Shown: positions 1 through 11,429, numbered from the stretch's first letter. The stretch: 64,000 nucleotides of DNA from Spiroplasma endosymbiont of Crioceris asparagi (GCF_964020035.1 NZ_OZ026475.1:62001-126000); one strand, 5' to 3'. The notes: generated by a model not told the origin, from the letters alone. Numbers and translations are program-made.

Positions 1-1132
1 TGGTGAAAGTGGAGGACACGTTGTTGCTGAGGGAACATACAAACAAATTTGCGAAAACCCCCAATCACTTACAGGACAATATTTATCTAAAAAATTAAAA
101 ATAGAAATTCCTAAAAAACGTCGTGGTGGTAACGGAAAAACAATCGAATTTATTGGAGCCACAGAAAATAATTTAAAAAATATAAGTGTAACAATCCCAC
201 TTGGAAAATTTGTGACAATCACCGGAGTTAGTGGAAGTGGTAAATCAACACTGCTTGAAGAAATAATTTATAAAGGATTAAAAAAAGAAGTTAATGGAGA
301 AATCATTAGAACTGGTAAATACAAAAAAATTATTGGTGGGAATAACATTGATAAAGTAATTTATATTTCACAAGATCCAATTGGTAAAACACCACGTTCT
401 AATCCAGCAACATATACTTCTGTATTTAATGATATTAGAGATCTATTTGCATTAACACCCGAAGCTAAAATAAGGGGATATGCAAAAGGTAGATTTAGTT
501 TTAATGTTCCTGGTGGCCGCTGCGAAAGTTGTCAGGGTGATGGTGTTGTAAAAGTTGATATGCAATTTTTGGGATATGTTGAAGTTATATGTGAAGTTTG
601 TAAAGGTAAAAAATATAATGAAGAAACTTTACAAGTAAAATACAAAGGTAAAAATATTTATGATGTTTTACAAATGAATGTTGATGAAGCGTGTGAATTT
701 TTCAAGAACATTCCAGCCATTCATGATAAATTAAACACAATGTTAGAAGTTGGATTGGGTTATATTAAACTTGGTCAAAATGCTGTAACTTTATCTGGTG
801 GTGAAGCTCAAAGAGTTAAATTATCGACATATCTATTGAAAAAAGCAACAGGGAAAACATTGTTCTTGTTAGATGAACCAACTACTGGTTTACATATTGA
901 TGATATTAAAAGATTAATTAAGGTTTTAGATAAATTAGTTAATTTGGGAAATACAGTTTTAACAATTGAGCACAATTTAAATTTTATTAAAATGTCAGAT
1001 TATATAATTGATTTAGGTCCCGATGGCGGACAAGATGGTGGAGTAGTTGTCACTAAAGGCACTCCAGAACAAGTGGTTGAATCTGGAAAGGGGTACACAG
1101 CAAAATACTTAAAGGAGTATTTAAATGATTAG
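1..1132 (+). CDS. uvrA: UvrABC excinuclease subunit A, C-terminal part (5' end outside window)
   Basis: Damage-recognition ATPase of nucleotide excision repair. The frame is open from base 2, so the gene begins upstream of the window. Visible parts are the second Walker A (GVSGSGKST), the C-terminal zinc finger (CESC then CEVC), the ABC signature LSGGEAQR and Walker [11 protein letters not shown], in the order expected for the second UvrA ATPase half. The stop at 1130-1132 overlaps the folC start by 8 bases, so the two are probably cotranscribed. Confidence 0.97.
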   Translation, partial: GESGGHVVAEGTYKQICENPQSLTGQYLSKKLKIEIPKKRRGGNGKTIEFIGATENNLKNISVTIPLGKFVTITGVSGSGKSTLLEEIIYKGLKKEVNGEIIRTGKYKKIIGGNNIDKVIYISQDPIGKTPRSNPATYTSVFNDIRDLFALTPEAKIRGYAKGRFSFNVPGGRCESCQGDGVVKVDMQFLGYVEVICEVCKGKKYNEETLQVKYKGKNIYDVLQMNVDEACEFFKNIPAIHDKLNTMLEVGLGYIKLGQNAVTLSGGEAQRVKLSTYLLKKATGKTLFLLDEPTTGLHIDDIKRLIKVLDKLVNLGNTVLTIEHNLNFIKMSDYIIDLGPDGGQDGGVVVTKGTPEQVVESGKGYTAKYLKEYLND

Positions 1133-2228
1133 TGTAAATGAAAATATTTTTCCGAAAAATAATTTATTTGCCAAAGAATATAATTTAAAAAAGTTATTAA
1201 TAGAAGTTAAAAATAATTCTCAAAATAATTTTGAAGTAATAAATGTTGTTGGAACAAATGGAAAAGGTTCAACATCAACAATACTAGCAGATGCAATGCA
1301 AACCAAATATAAAAAAGTAGGATTATTTATATCACCTGCATTTTTAAACCATAATGAACGCATTTCAATTAATGGTAAGTGTATTTCTGATGAAGAATTA
1401 AAAAATACCATTAACTTAAATAAGGAATTAATAAAAACTTATAATTTAACTTTTTTTGAAATTTGAACACTTATTGCAATTGATTACTTTAATAAAAATA
1501 AAATTGATATTGCAATTATAGAAGCCGGAATCGGTGGATTGTATGATAGTACAAACGTTTTTGAAAATCAAAAATTAGTTGCCATAACTTCAATTTCATT
1601 AGATCATGTAAATGTTTTTGGTAATTCAATTGAAGAAATAATTAAACAAAAAATTGGCATTGTAAAAAATAAAAATAAAATATTTTTAGCAAATTCAAAT
1701 TTAAAATATAAAGATTTTATTAAAAAAGAATTTTCTGATGAAAAAATAATTTTTTCAGAAATAGATGATTTACAAGAAAATCATTTTCAAAAAGATAATG
1801 TTGGATTAGTTAAAGCGATAGTTAAATACTTAAATATAAAATATGATTTTAAAAATATAAAATTTCCTTTAGGAAGATATAGTGTATTAAGAAAAAAACC
1901 ATTTTTTGTAATCGATGGTGCTCATAATGAAGAAGCCTTTAAAATTTTAAGTTCATCTATTAAAGAAACAGGAACTATTGTTTTAGTTGGTTTGAGTGAT
2001 GCCAAAAAAGTAACAATGGCACAAAAATATTTTTCAAATAATTTGTACTTTACAAATTTTGAAAATTTCAAAGCAGCAGACTTAAGTAAAATAAAAGATA
2101 TTAATTTTGTAAATGATTGGAAACAATTTTTAATAAAAAATATTAATCAAAATATTTTAGTTTGTGGAAGTTTATATTTTGTTCCACAAGTTTATGAATG
2201 ATTTAATAAAATAAAAGATAAAATATAA
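1125..2228 (+). CDS. folC: Bifunctional folylpolyglutamate/dihydrofolate synthase
   Basis: Cytoplasmic ligase that adds glutamate to folates. The 367-residue product has the Mur-ligase-like P-loop [10 protein letters not shown] near residue 40, followed by a stretch like [12 protein letters not shown] and a later [10 protein letters not shown] segment, both typical of FolC. Two in-frame TGA codons (1464, 2199) encode Trp. The start ATG lies inside the uvrA stop region, suggesting translational coupling. The protein is somewhat shorter than bacterial FolC of about 420 residues, as is common in mollicutes. Confidence 0.93.
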
Positions 2229-2232
2229 ATAT

Positions 2233-2250
2233 GAGATAAGCGAGATAAGC
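2233..2250 (+). repeat. Tandem 9-bp repeat abutting the hprK start codon
   Basis: GAGATAAGC occurs twice without a spacer and ends at the base before the ATG of hprK. Each copy contains a GAGA core that could act as a weak Shine-Dalgarno; the upstream copy has the better spacing. There is no other purine-rich ribosome binding site here. Confidence 0.85.
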
Positions 2251-3168
2251 ATGAACAAATTAACTATTAAAAAAATTGTATCTGAATTTAAATTAGATGT
2301 TTTATATGGAAATGAATATTTAGACAACATTGTTGAAATATATGGTTTGAATAGACCAGGTTTAGAATTGGCTGGATTTACAGCTAAGGGTGAAAAAATT
2401 CATAGGTTAGTTTTGCTTGCAACTAAGGAATTTAAATATTTAACAACTTTTACAAATGCGGAAAAAGAAAAAAAATATGAAGATATTTTTAAAATGAACT
2501 TACCAGCAATTATTATTACTAATAGTTTTGAAGACAAAACAATTTTTGAAGTTGCTAAAAAATACAAAACCCCAATTTTAAAATCTAATAAAAATTCAAC
2601 AACATTAACTCATGATATCTTAGGATATTTAGATGACTGATTTGCACCATCTATTGAAGTTCATGGGTCACTTGTGAATATTTTTGGAACAGGTGTTATG
2701 TTAATTGGTAAATCTGGTATTGGTAAATCAGAATTAGTTTTAGATCTTGTAAAATATAACCACTTATTTGTCGCTGATGACAGAGTTGTAGTTTTTAAAA
2801 AAATGAACAAATTATATGCTAAGTCACATCCAATTTTAAAAAATTTAATTGAAGTTCGTGGTTTAGGAATAATAGATGTTACACAAACTTTTGGTCATCA
2901 AATTATACTTGACCAGACTTCGCTTGACCTTGTTATTGAATTAGAAAAATTTGAACAAGCTGATACTTTTGAAAGATTAGGATCAGATATTAAATTAACA
3001 GAATATTTAGAAACAAATATTCCATATATTAAATTACCAATATCTTCTGGTAGAAATGTTGCTAATATAATTGAAACTGCAGTTGCAAAATTAAAAATGT
3101 CACAATTAGAAAACTATAAACCAGCATTGGAAATATTACAAGAAAGAATTGATAAAAATGAATCTTAA
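2251..3168 (+). CDS. hprK: HPr kinase/phosphorylase
   Basis: Bifunctional enzyme that phosphorylates and dephosphorylates HPr on Ser46, linking sugar uptake to regulation. The 305-residue protein has the Walker A GKSGIGKS at 153-160, the conserved His in VHG at 138-139 and the HPrK signature VRGLGIIDV. The substrate HPr is encoded at 55057 and retains Ser46. A 9-base tandem repeat sits directly before the ATG. The TGA at 2638 is Trp130. Confidence 0.97.
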
Positions 3169-4381
3169 TAATATTTTAAGTAGCGTTATGCCTAATAAAA
3201 TAATTGATAAAGATTTTTCAGATGATTTATCTTTTATGTATGGAATATTAATAGCAACAGGAGCATGTGTTGCTATTTTGGTATCAGTCATAAGGTTACG
3301 TCGTAAAAATATTCCAGTCTTAGACATAATTAATGTAATCTATATTTCGGTACCAATCGCTTTTTTTGGTGCATCTTTAATTGGCAAATTAGATACAGGA
3401 AAACAAGATAGTTGACACATATGAGAATATTTTTATTTTTGAGATCCGGGTATGAGCATTTTTGGGGGAATGATATGCGGTTTTGGAAGTGCATTTATTT
3501 TCTTGCAAAAAAAAGGGAGGGTAAATAAAATATCAGTTTTAGTTTATGCTGATTGTATTCTCCCTAATGTTTTATTAGCACAATCTATAGGAAGATGGGG
3601 GAACTTGTTTAATCATGAAATTTTAGGTAAATCAACCAATATTGAGAATTGAAAGTGGTTGCCAAAATTTATTTGATCACGTTTTTTTTACATTTCTAAT
3701 CCAGCCACAGGGAAAAGATATGATGTTGTCGAGTATAGAGTGCCACTTTGTCTTGTTGAATCAATTTTAACTTTAACTTTATTTTTTATAATTATTTTTA
3801 TAGTGCCACTTTTATTTAATTTAATTAGTTCAAAACCATGAAATGTTGATAAAAAAGCTTTTCCAATTAAAAAATATGCAATTAAAAAAGAAGAATTAAA
3901 ATTTGTTCAAACGCAATTGGCTATTGATGAAATTAAATATAATGGAAAAGTTTATTATTCAAGAAAAAACGCTTGAAGAAAAGCATATTATTGATATGAA
4001 CCAAATGCTATCGAAGTTAGCGATGCTCAAAAAGAATATGACAAAATAAAAAATGTTTTAGCTTCAAAAGGAAAATCAAAATGAAAATCTATTTGAATGA
4101 GTAATTCAAAAAAAATGTATAATCTAAATAATACTGGAAATTACACAATTATGCATTGTGGAGTTCAAGGCTCATTATATTTCATCGGTTATGTTTTAAT
4201 TAGAATTATTTTAGATTTTTCAGAAAGATCAGAATATGAAATGACTATAAGAAACATACCAGGTAATGCCTTATTTTTAGTTGTTATGTTAATTCTCTCT
4301 ATTTCATTTTTAGTTATAGTTCAATTTATTGCACCATATAAATGAAGAGAAGCAGAATGGTTATATGAAAAATCTTATTAA
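3158..4381 (+). CDS. lgt: Prolipoprotein diacylglyceryl transferase paralogue 1, catalytic His replaced
   Basis: Membrane enzyme family that moves diacylglycerol onto the lipobox cysteine of prolipoproteins. The 407-residue product keeps the Lgt signature as IGRWGNLFNHE, with Arg146 and Glu154, several membrane segments and a C-terminal R-I-I-L-D-F segment that matches the conserved Arg region. It carries an inserted hydrophilic loop of about 90 residues. The loop motif normally written HGG reads FGG here, so Phe102 stands where the family has an essential His. ATG at 3158 is preferred over TTG at 3149 because AGAAAG lies upstream. It may be a divergent enzyme or a non-catalytic partner of the second copy. 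Confidence 0.88.
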
Positions 4382-4391
4382 GGAGTAAATT

Positions 4392-5315
4392 ATGAATACA
4401 AATTATGATGTTGTCATTGTTGGGGCTGGTCCTGCTGGATTAAGTGCGGCGATTTATACTGCAAGAGCTGATAAAAAGGTTTTGGTTATTGAAAAAGAAG
4501 CACCTGGAGGTAAAATAATTAAGACTTATAAAGTCGAAAATTATCCTGGTTTTGAAAATATAGATGGAGTTGAATTGGCAACTAAACTTTTTAATCATGC
4601 TACTAATTTTGGTGCACAATTTGAATATTCAAGTATTAAAAATTATATTAAAAATGACGATGGATTTTTAGTTACTTTAACTAACGAAAAAAGTTTTCAA
4701 ACTAAAGCAATTATTTTAGCAACTGGTACTAAAGAAAATAAATTATGCATTCCGGGCGAAGATGAATTTTATGGTAAAGGTGTTTCATATTGTGCAATTT
4801 GTGATGGAGCATTCTATAAAAATAAAGAAATTGCTGTTGTCGGTGGTGGGAGATCCGCATTTGAGGAATCAGACTATTTAACAAATTTTGCAAGCAAAGT
4901 TTATCTAATTCACAGAAGTGAAAAATTTAGAGTTAATGATGACGTTTTTAATAGAATTCAAAAAAATAAAAAAATTGAATTAATTTTAAATACTGTTGTC
5001 ACACAAATAAATGGAAAAGATAAAGTAGAAAGTTTAATTTTAAAAAATGATAAGGGAAAAGAAACAATATTAAAAGTTTCAGCAATTTTTCCTTTTATTG
5101 GTCAAAAACCTGTTACCGAATTTATTACTGAACCTAAATTTTTAAATGATAAAAAAAATATAATTACAAATGAAAAAATGCACACTAAAATTTCTGGAAT
5201 ATTTTCTGCAGGAGATGTTAGGGATACACCATTTAGACAAATAGTTACCGCAGCATCTGATGGAGCTATTGCGGCCCAAGAGGCAATTAAATATTTAGAT
5301 AGGTTAGGTAAATAA
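4392..5315 (+). CDS. trxB: Thioredoxin reductase (NADPH)
   Basis: Flavoenzyme that reduces thioredoxin. The 307-residue product is full length. It has the N-terminal FAD-binding [10 protein letters not shown], the redox-active Cys pair CAIC at 134-137, the NADPH-binding GGGRSAFEE and the C-terminal FAD motif [18 protein letters not shown] precedes the ATG. It lies between two lgt genes with gaps of 10 and 1 bases, so all three are probably on one transcript. From memory the same lgt-trxB-lgt order exists in the Mycoplasma mycoides group. Confidence 0.97.
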   Translation: MNTNYDVVIVGAGPAGLSAAIYTARADKKVLVIEKEAPGGKIIKTYKVENYPGFENIDGVELATKLFNHATNFGAQFEYSSIKNYIKNDDGFLVTLTNEKSFQTKAIILATGTKENKLCIPGEDEFYGKGVSYCAICDGAFYKNKEIAVVGGGRSAFEESDYLTNFASKVYLIHRSEKFRVNDDVFNRIQKNKKIELILNTVVTQINGKDKVESLILKNDKGKETILKVSAIFPFIGQKPVTEFITEPKFLNDKKNIITNEKMHTKISGIFSAGDVRDTPFRQIVTAASDGAIAAQEAIKYLDRLGK

Positions 5316-5316
5316 T

Positions 5317-6525
5317 ATGTTAAGTTCATATAATGTTAATTGACCCGATTGGGATTCAAATTATGGAAGAATGGGTTATTGAACCATTAAGGAAAATTAC
5401 GGTCCATTTCACATGTATGCAACAATTATTACTATTGGTTTTATTCTTGCAATACTTTTGTCATGTTATCAAGCAAAACTACGAAAAACAGAAGTAATGC
5501 AACTATTATTAGCAGCAACTCCTATAATTCCTTTATCGCTTATGGGTGCTAGTTTTGTAGGGAAAGTTAATACTGATCCAGACGCAAGTTTTTTTAGTTT
5601 ATTTAAATTTTGAGAAGGTGGTATGGCAATTCATGGTGGTGTAATAACTGCAACAATATTTGCAATTCCAGCCCTTATTTATTTTAGTAAAAAATTTGAT
5701 ATTTCTGTTTGAGAGTATTTAGATTGTTTTGTTCCAAATATAATGTTGGCACAAGCAATTGGAAGATGAGGAAACTTTTTTAATCACGAATTAGTTGGAC
5801 CGTGTGCAGGAATAGTTGATGAAAATAACACACCATTATCTTGACTACCTAAATTTATTCGTGTAAATACTCAATATACATTTAATGGAGCAGTTTATCA
5901 ATTCCACCCAATATTCTTCTATGAATCAATTGGATTGTTTTTAGGTTGAATTTTTATTATGGTTATTCCTTTTATTGTTAAAGCAACTGGGAAAAAACCT
6001 TGAAAATTAAAATCGGATAAATATAAATTTTCATGAAAACAAACACTAATAGCACCACTTGATCTTAATAAAGAATATAAAAATTCATATATGTATATTT
6101 GGGATAAAGAATATCATTTCAAATCTAACAAAGAAAATAGAGAAAACTTTTTACAAGAATTAAAAAATATTGAAAGTTCTAATAAATCAAATTTTAAAAA
6201 ACATCTTGAAAAAGGAATTTTATTAAATAAATGCAATAATCCCGAGGGTTATCATACGCTTAAATCTGGTGTAAAAGCAGGATTTTATTGAGCAATTTGA
6301 AATCTTGTAAGAGGGATACTTGAAACAATGAAAACCGATAATATTTTGTTTATTAAATACCACAAAGAATTATCAGTAAGTTTAATATTTACAATGATGG
6401 TTATAGGAATTATAATTGTATTATTATGTCAATTTGTATTCCCGTACGTTTTTAGAAAACCGGGAATGCGCTATGAAAAACAATATTTTTATACAAAGGA
6501 TGTATTAGAAAAAAAATATAAATAA
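5317..6525 (+). CDS. lgt: Prolipoprotein diacylglyceryl transferase paralogue 2, canonical residues present
   Basis: Second Lgt, 402 residues. It has the canonical HGG motif with His106, the signature IGRWGNFFNHE, several membrane helices and a C-terminal VRGILET Arg region. A hydrophilic insertion of about 90 residues precedes the last helices. This copy is the better candidate for the active transferase acting on the lipoproteins encoded at 12564, 18374 and 27403. The start ATG at 5317 follows the trxB stop after 1 base. TGA Trp codons are frequent. Confidence 0.94.
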
Positions 6526-6539
6526 AAGGTGGTTTAAAT

Positions 6540-7463
6540 ATGTCGTTTTCAATAGAAGTAAAAGAAGAAATTGTTTTACATACTTTTAATGAAGATCAAA
6601 CCACAGCTTTTTTATCAGGTTTTATAAAGCATAATGGAGAAATTTTATTTACAAGTGATGGCCTTGAATTAAAAATAAGTTCTTCAAGTAATCAAACAAT
6701 AAGAGAATTTTATAAGAAAATTAAAAATGTTTTTGATGGTAAAATTAATATTCGTATTGTTCAATATCAAAAACTTAAAAAAAACAAAGTATATGAACTA
6801 ATATTGTCAAACAATGTTAAAAGCTTTTTAGAAAAATATGAAGTCTTAGAGCCAGACACGTTGCAAAAAAAAATTACTCTTAAAAAAGAATGGGTTCAAA
6901 CAGAAGAAATTTTAAGAGCATATATAGCCGGAACATTCATTGCAACAGGAAGTGTTAATTCTCCCAAAACTTCTAATTATCATTTAGAGATACAATTAGA
7001 TAACAAAAAGGAAGCAATTTATTTAAGTAAAATTTTAAAAAACTTTAATTTTAAAATTATTCAGCGAAAAAATAAATGAGTAATGTATATTAAAAAATCA
7101 CTTTTAATTTCTGATTTTTTAAAGTTTATTGATGTTCCTAAATCAGTTATTTATTTTGAAAATACCAGAATTAAAAGAGATTATTCAAACAATATAAATA
7201 GAATGATCAATATTGATATTTATAATCAGCAAAAATCAATTCAAGTAAGTGAAAAACAAACTGAATTAATTAAAAATATTTCAGAAAAAAAATACAAAAA
7301 TTTATCTTATAAAGCAAAAAAACTTTGTGAGTTGCGAATAGAAAATCCCGATTCATCATTTGCGGAGTTAGAAGTTTTAATGAATGAAGCAGGAATTAAA
7401 ATAACTAAATCTGGAATTAGCAATTTATTTAAAATAATAGCTAAAGCTTCAAGAGAGGAATAA
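6540..7463 (+). CDS. whiA: DNA-binding protein WhiA
   Basis: Chromosome-binding regulator of the WhiA family, related by fold to LAGLIDADG homing endonucleases. The 307-residue product starts with the family signature SFSIEVKEEIV, then shows a SGFIKHNGEI repeat and a second domain beginning AYIAGTFIATGSV. It ends in a helix-turn-helix segment with AELEVLMNEAG and KSGISNLFK. AAAGGTGG is a good ribosome binding site. The TGA at 7077 is Trp. Confidence 0.93.
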
Positions 7464-7467
7464 TTTT

Positions 7468-7683
7468 ATGAAAAAAAGTGAAGACATAATAAGTATTTTT
7501 ACTAAAAATATGAGAAATATTAGAATTGCAAAAGAACTTACTCAAGAAGAATTAAGTTTTAATTCAGGTTTACATAAAAATTATATTTCAGATACAGAAA
7601 GAGGAGTTAGAAACATTTCTCTAAAAACAGTCGAAAAAATTGCTAAAGGGTTAGGTGTAGAGATTCAAGAGTTGTTTAAATAA
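7468..7683 (+). CDS. Small XRE-family helix-turn-helix regulator
   Basis: A 71-residue protein that is essentially a single HTH_3 domain: MRNIRIAKELTQEELSFNSG, then a recognition-helix region HKNYISDTERGVRNIS and ISLKTVEKIAKGLGV. Such proteins bind DNA as dimers; the target is unknown. It follows whiA by 4 bases with GAGAGGAA as ribosome binding site, so it is probably cotranscribed. Its 3' end overlaps the convergent minus-strand gene by 8 bases. Confidence 0.9.
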   Translation: MKKSEDIISIFTKNMRNIRIAKELTQEELSFNSGLHKNYISDTERGVRNISLKTVEKIAKGLGVEIQELFK

Positions 7684-8071
7684 TGTTAACTTTTGTTAAA
7701 TTATCAAAATTACTATTATTTCTAATTTCTTTATAACCAGCATATAAAACATATGGGTTATATCTTTTTTTCTTTAGAGAATTATAGATGTTTAAATTGC
7801 TTCTATAATCATTACTAATTAAAAGAATTTTCATTCTAGGTTTTAAATGTTTATAATATTTTCTAAAAAAATCTAGTGCAGGAATATTAACAGTACCTTG
7901 AAGATGATGTTCATAATAGGCAGCTTGATTTCTTAGATCAATTACAATCCAGCTATTTGATTTTAAAATATCTTTTAAGTTTTTTAATTTTTTATGTTTG
8001 TATTTTGTTTTTCAACCATAATCTTTTAAAAAGTATGAAAATATTTTTATCATTTTTTCAATAAATTGCAT
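7676..8071 (-). CDS. Rhodanese-like protein without the catalytic cysteine
   Basis: 131 residues on the minus strand. The rhodanese core is clear: WIVIDLRNQAAYYEHHLQG then VNIPA, and a C-terminal NPYVLYAGYKEI that matches the usual V-x-L-x-G-G end. The active loop reads ISNDYRSN, so Ser86 occupies the place of the sulphur-accepting Cys. Thiosulfate sulfurtransferase activity is therefore unlikely, and a binding or regulatory role is more plausible. It is divergent from secG and convergent with the XRE gene. Confidence 0.82.
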
Positions 8072-8141
8072 ATAAAAGACCACCAACGAATATAATATAT
8101 TATAATTTTATAGTATCATATCATTGTGGAGGAATAAAAAA
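8072..8141. promoter_or_regulatory. Divergent promoter region between the rhodanese-like gene and secG
   Basis: A 70-base AT-rich region holding overlapping TATAAT-like boxes on both strands (around 8090-8112). The plus side carries GGAGG at 8128-8132, nine bases before the GTG start of secG, which decides that start. Confidence 0.6.
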
Positions 8142-8438
8142 GTGTTTGAGTTATTACTAGTAGCAGCTTCAGATAAAAAAACAGTTAATGTTGTGGTATT
8201 TGCATTAGAAGTTTTTTGTTTAATAATTTCTATTATTATAATTGGAATCGGAATGATTCAAAATAAAAAATCACAAACTGGTCTAAGCGCACTTAATGGT
8301 GGTAATGATGAATTATTCTCAAATTCTAAAGAAAGAGGATTAGACAAAACACTTTCTACTTGAATGATGGTTATAGGAATTGTGCTTGCTGTGATTGCGA
8401 TAACTTCTGCGATTTTAACTAATATTTACTTAAAATAA
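8142..8438 (+). CDS. secG: Preprotein translocase subunit SecG
   Basis: Small membrane subunit of the Sec translocon. 98 residues with two membrane helices (about 18-40 and 75-96) and the SecG-type loop containing KSQTGLSALNGG. The GTG start at 8142 is chosen for the strong GGAGG at 8128-8132; upstream TTG codons have no such site. rnr follows after 4 bases and smpB after that, the usual Firmicutes order. The TGA at 8361 is Trp. Confidence 0.92.
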
Positions 8439-8442
8439 TTTT

Positions 8443-10542
8443 ATGAAAGAACAAATAATTAATATTCTTGAAAAAGAAAAAATAACAAGCATCGATAATT
8501 TAAAGAATTTATTAAACATTGAAAAAAATAAATTCTTTAAATTAATAGATGAATTAATAGAAGAAAAAAAGATATATAAAACTATCGAATCTAATATTAT
8601 ATTAAATAATAAAAGTTTGAAAAAAGGAACAATAAGAATTAATTCAAAATGTTTTGGTTTTATAAAACCACTAGAAGAATACAATGAATTTAATCAAGAT
8701 TTTTTTGTGCCCAAATTTGGTTTAAATAATAGTATTTCAAATGATGAAGTAATATTTTCATATATTGAAGAAGACGATGGAAGATATCGTGGTAATGTTG
8801 AAGGAATTATAAAAAGAGATAAAAAAACTTTAGTGGGAATTATGTCTTATAGTCAAGACAAAAGATTTTTAGATTTCATTCCCTCAGATCCTGCATTTAT
8901 TAACTACCGAATTGTTTTGGTAAATAAAAATAAATATAAATTAAAAGAAGATTTGATAGTTAAAGTTTCTATTTCTAATGTAAAACAAAACAAAATGTTT
9001 GTGTATATTGATGAAATTATTGGTGATGCTAATAAGGCTGTTGATAGAATTATTTCAATTGCCTATGAAAATGAAATTGAACCAGGATTTTCTAGTGAGT
9101 CTTTAAAAGAAGCGGAAGAAGTTGCAAAACCAATAAATAAAAATGATATTAAATTTAAAAAAAGATTAGAGAAAAATTTATTTAATAAACCTATTGTAAC
9201 AATAGATGGTGCTGATTCTAAAGATTTAGATGATGCTGTATGTGTTGAAAAAGTAAATGATAATTATGTATTAACAGTTGCGATTGCTGATGTAAGTTAT
9301 TATGTTAGACCAAGAACTAAATTAGATTATGTGGCTTTATATAAAGGAAATTCTACTTATTTAGCTAACAAAGTTTTACCAATGCTTCCTGAAGTTCTTT
9401 CAAATGGAGTTTGTTCATTAAATCCTAATGAAGAAAAGCTGTGTATGGTTTGTGAAATGACAATAAATAAAAATGGAGAAATTATTGATTCTAATATTTA
9501 TGAATCAATAATGATTTCAAAAGCACGTTTAACATATGGGGGAGTAAATGATTTATTTGAAACAAAAAAATCAAAATATCCCGATGAAGTTAATGCAATG
9601 TTGTGAGATGCTTTAGAGTTACATAATATTATTGAAAAAAGAAAAGATAAGTTAGGAACAATTGATTTTGATATTCCAGAACCAAAAGCAATTTTAAATG
9701 CTAATTCTGATGTTGTTGATATAGTTGCTCGTGAAAGAGGAATTGCTGAACGATTAATTGAAAATTTCATGGTTAGCGCCAATGTTACAGTTGCTCTAGA
9801 AATGGAAAAAATTAAAATGCCTTTTCTTTACAGAAACCATGAAAGTCCAAAAAAAGAAAACATGGGTGAATGAGTAAATAGTTTAAAACTTTTAGGTATT
9901 AATGTTCCTTTTAATTTAGAAAAAGATATAACACCCTTAGATGTAAAACAAGCACTAGAAAAAATTGCAAATGAAGTAACTGATGTTAATGAAAAAACAG
10001 TGATCAACATAACACTTTTAAGATATATGGAAAAAGCTAGATATGAATCAGAAAACATTGGTCATTTTGGTTTAGCGGCAAACACATATACCCATTTCAC
10101 TTCACCGATAAGAAGATACTCAGACTTAATGGTACACCGATATCTAAAAAAATATTTAATAAATAAAGAAGATGATTATCAAAATGAAAATATTTCTTTT
10201 ATTGATAAAGCATGTGAAATCATTAATGAAACGGAAAAAAAATCTCTTAATGCAGAGCGTGAAGTTAATAAAGTTTGTATGGCTGAATTTATGAAAGATA
10301 AGGTTGGCCAAGAATACAATGGAATCATCTCTGCAATTTTAAAATTTGGAATATTTGTTCAATTAGAAAATTGTGTTGAGGGATTAGTACATATAACTAA
10401 TTTAAAAAATGCCACATTTGATGAAAAGAGAAATATTTATACAACTGATGATAAAAAAACATACAAATTAGGACAAAAAGTTAAAATCAAAGTGATAGCA
10501 GCTGATGTTAAAAGAAGAATTATAGATTTTGAATTTTGTTAA
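8443..10542 (+). CDS. rnr: Ribonuclease R
   Basis: Processive 3'-5' exoribonuclease of the RNase II family, which in mollicutes is probably the main exonuclease. The 699-residue product has an N-terminal winged-helix segment, cold-shock-like domains, the RNB catalytic motif DGADSKDLDDAV near residue 255 with its metal-binding aspartates, the HFTSPIRRYSDLMVHR motif, and a C-terminal S1 domain (GIISAILKFGIFVQL). It lies between secG and smpB; RNase R works with SmpB-tmRNA in quality control. Two TGA codons (9604, 9871) encode Trp. Confidence 0.97.
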
Positions 10543-10560
10543 TTAAGGCAGGTGATTAAA

Positions 10561-11007
10561 ATGGGTATAAAAATAATTATTAAAAATAAAAAAGCCCGTT
10601 TTAATTATGAGATTTTAGAAACTATTGAAGCAGGAATTGTTTTGAATGGAGATGAAATAAAATCGATAAGAAATAATGATGTCTCAATTAATGAATCATT
10701 TATACTAATTAAAGAAAAAGAAGCATATATTTTAAATATGAGTATTAAAAAATATGAATTTTCTACTCAAAAAACTTCTGAACCAACTAGAAACCGTAAG
10801 TTGTTATTACACAAAAAACAAATTATGAAACTGTTAAAAAGAGTTAAACTTGAAAAATTAACAATTGTGCCAATAATGTTATATTTTTCAAATGGTTTAG
10901 TTAAACTTGAAATTGGATTAGGAAGAGGAAAAAATTTAATTGATAAAAGAGAAACAATTAAAGAGCGTGACTCAAACAGAAAATTAAACAAAATTAGAAA
11001 GGTATAA
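10561..11007 (+). CDS. smpB: SsrA-binding protein SmpB
   Basis: Binds tmRNA (gene at 41228) and brings it to stalled ribosomes. The 148-residue product shows [26 protein letters not shown] and the basic C-terminal tail ending [13 protein letters not shown], all typical of SmpB. ATG at 10561 follows GGCAGGTG; a GTG at 10552 is possible but less likely. Confidence 0.96.
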   Translation: MGIKIIIKNKKARFNYEILETIEAGIVLNGDEIKSIRNNDVSINESFILIKEKEAYILNMSIKKYEFSTQKTSEPTRNRKLLLHKKQIMKLLKRVKLEKLTIVPIMLYFSNGLVKLEIGLGRGKNLIDKRETIKERDSNRKLNKIRKV

Positions 11008-11008
11008 T

Positions 11009-11284
11009 ATGAAATTTTTATTACAAACAGCAAATTTAAATAAAACATCAACACCCGTTGTTTGTGGGATCATTATTTTAATTTCAATTTTGGTATTTCT
11101 TATAACTTTGTTTGCTTTTATTAAATACTTAAAACAAAGAAATTTAAAACAAAAAAATTTTGGAGAAACAACAAAGCACCAAGACTTATTTAAATTTTGA
11201 ACATTTTATGCATTTATAATTGTAATGTTTTCAGCGGTCTTAATATTTTTAATTTCATTTTCAATTATGATTGGCAGTTTTTAA
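11009..11284 (+). CDS. Small membrane protein of unknown function
   Basis: 91 residues with two strong membrane helices (about 17-39 and 66-89) joined by a basic, polar loop of about 25 residues (KYLKQRNLKQKN). It begins 1 base after the smpB stop and ends before a terminator, so it is the last gene of the secG-rnr-smpB transcript. I do not recognise a family. The size and two-helix layout recall SecG-like or small translocon-associated proteins, but there is no sequence support for that. The TGA at 11198 is Trp. Confidence 0.75.
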
Positions 11285-11315
11285 AAAAAATTATAAACAA
11301 ATTTAAATTAAATAC

Positions 11316-11347
11316 AACATCATTTGTCAAAAAAAATGATGTTTTTT
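11316..11347 (+). terminator. Intrinsic terminator after the smpB transcript
   Basis: Inverted repeat AACATCATTT / AAATGATGTT with an 8-base loop followed by a T run. It separates the housekeeping transcript from the riboswitch operon. Confidence 0.85.
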
Positions 11348-11429
11348 TGTAGTAAAAATTTAACAAAATAATACATAAACTTTTTCAAAATCATTGCTTA
11401 TTTTTTTATAAAAAAAACATAAAAAATCC

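Noticed and set aside
1464-1466. In-frame TGA codons that seem to break many genes into pieces
   Set aside because: The pieces keep one frame and rejoin across conserved motifs (for example HprK, AsnS motif 2, EI). TGA is Trp in this organism, so these are not frameshifts or pseudogenes.
2231-2239. ATG AGA TAA mini-frame before hprK as a possible leader peptide
   Set aside because: Two codons only, no ribosome binding site and no attenuator hairpin nearby.
3136-3327. Open frames on the minus strand opposite lgt and many other genes
   Set aside because: They mirror codon patterns of the real plus-strand genes, lack ribosome binding sites and show no motifs.
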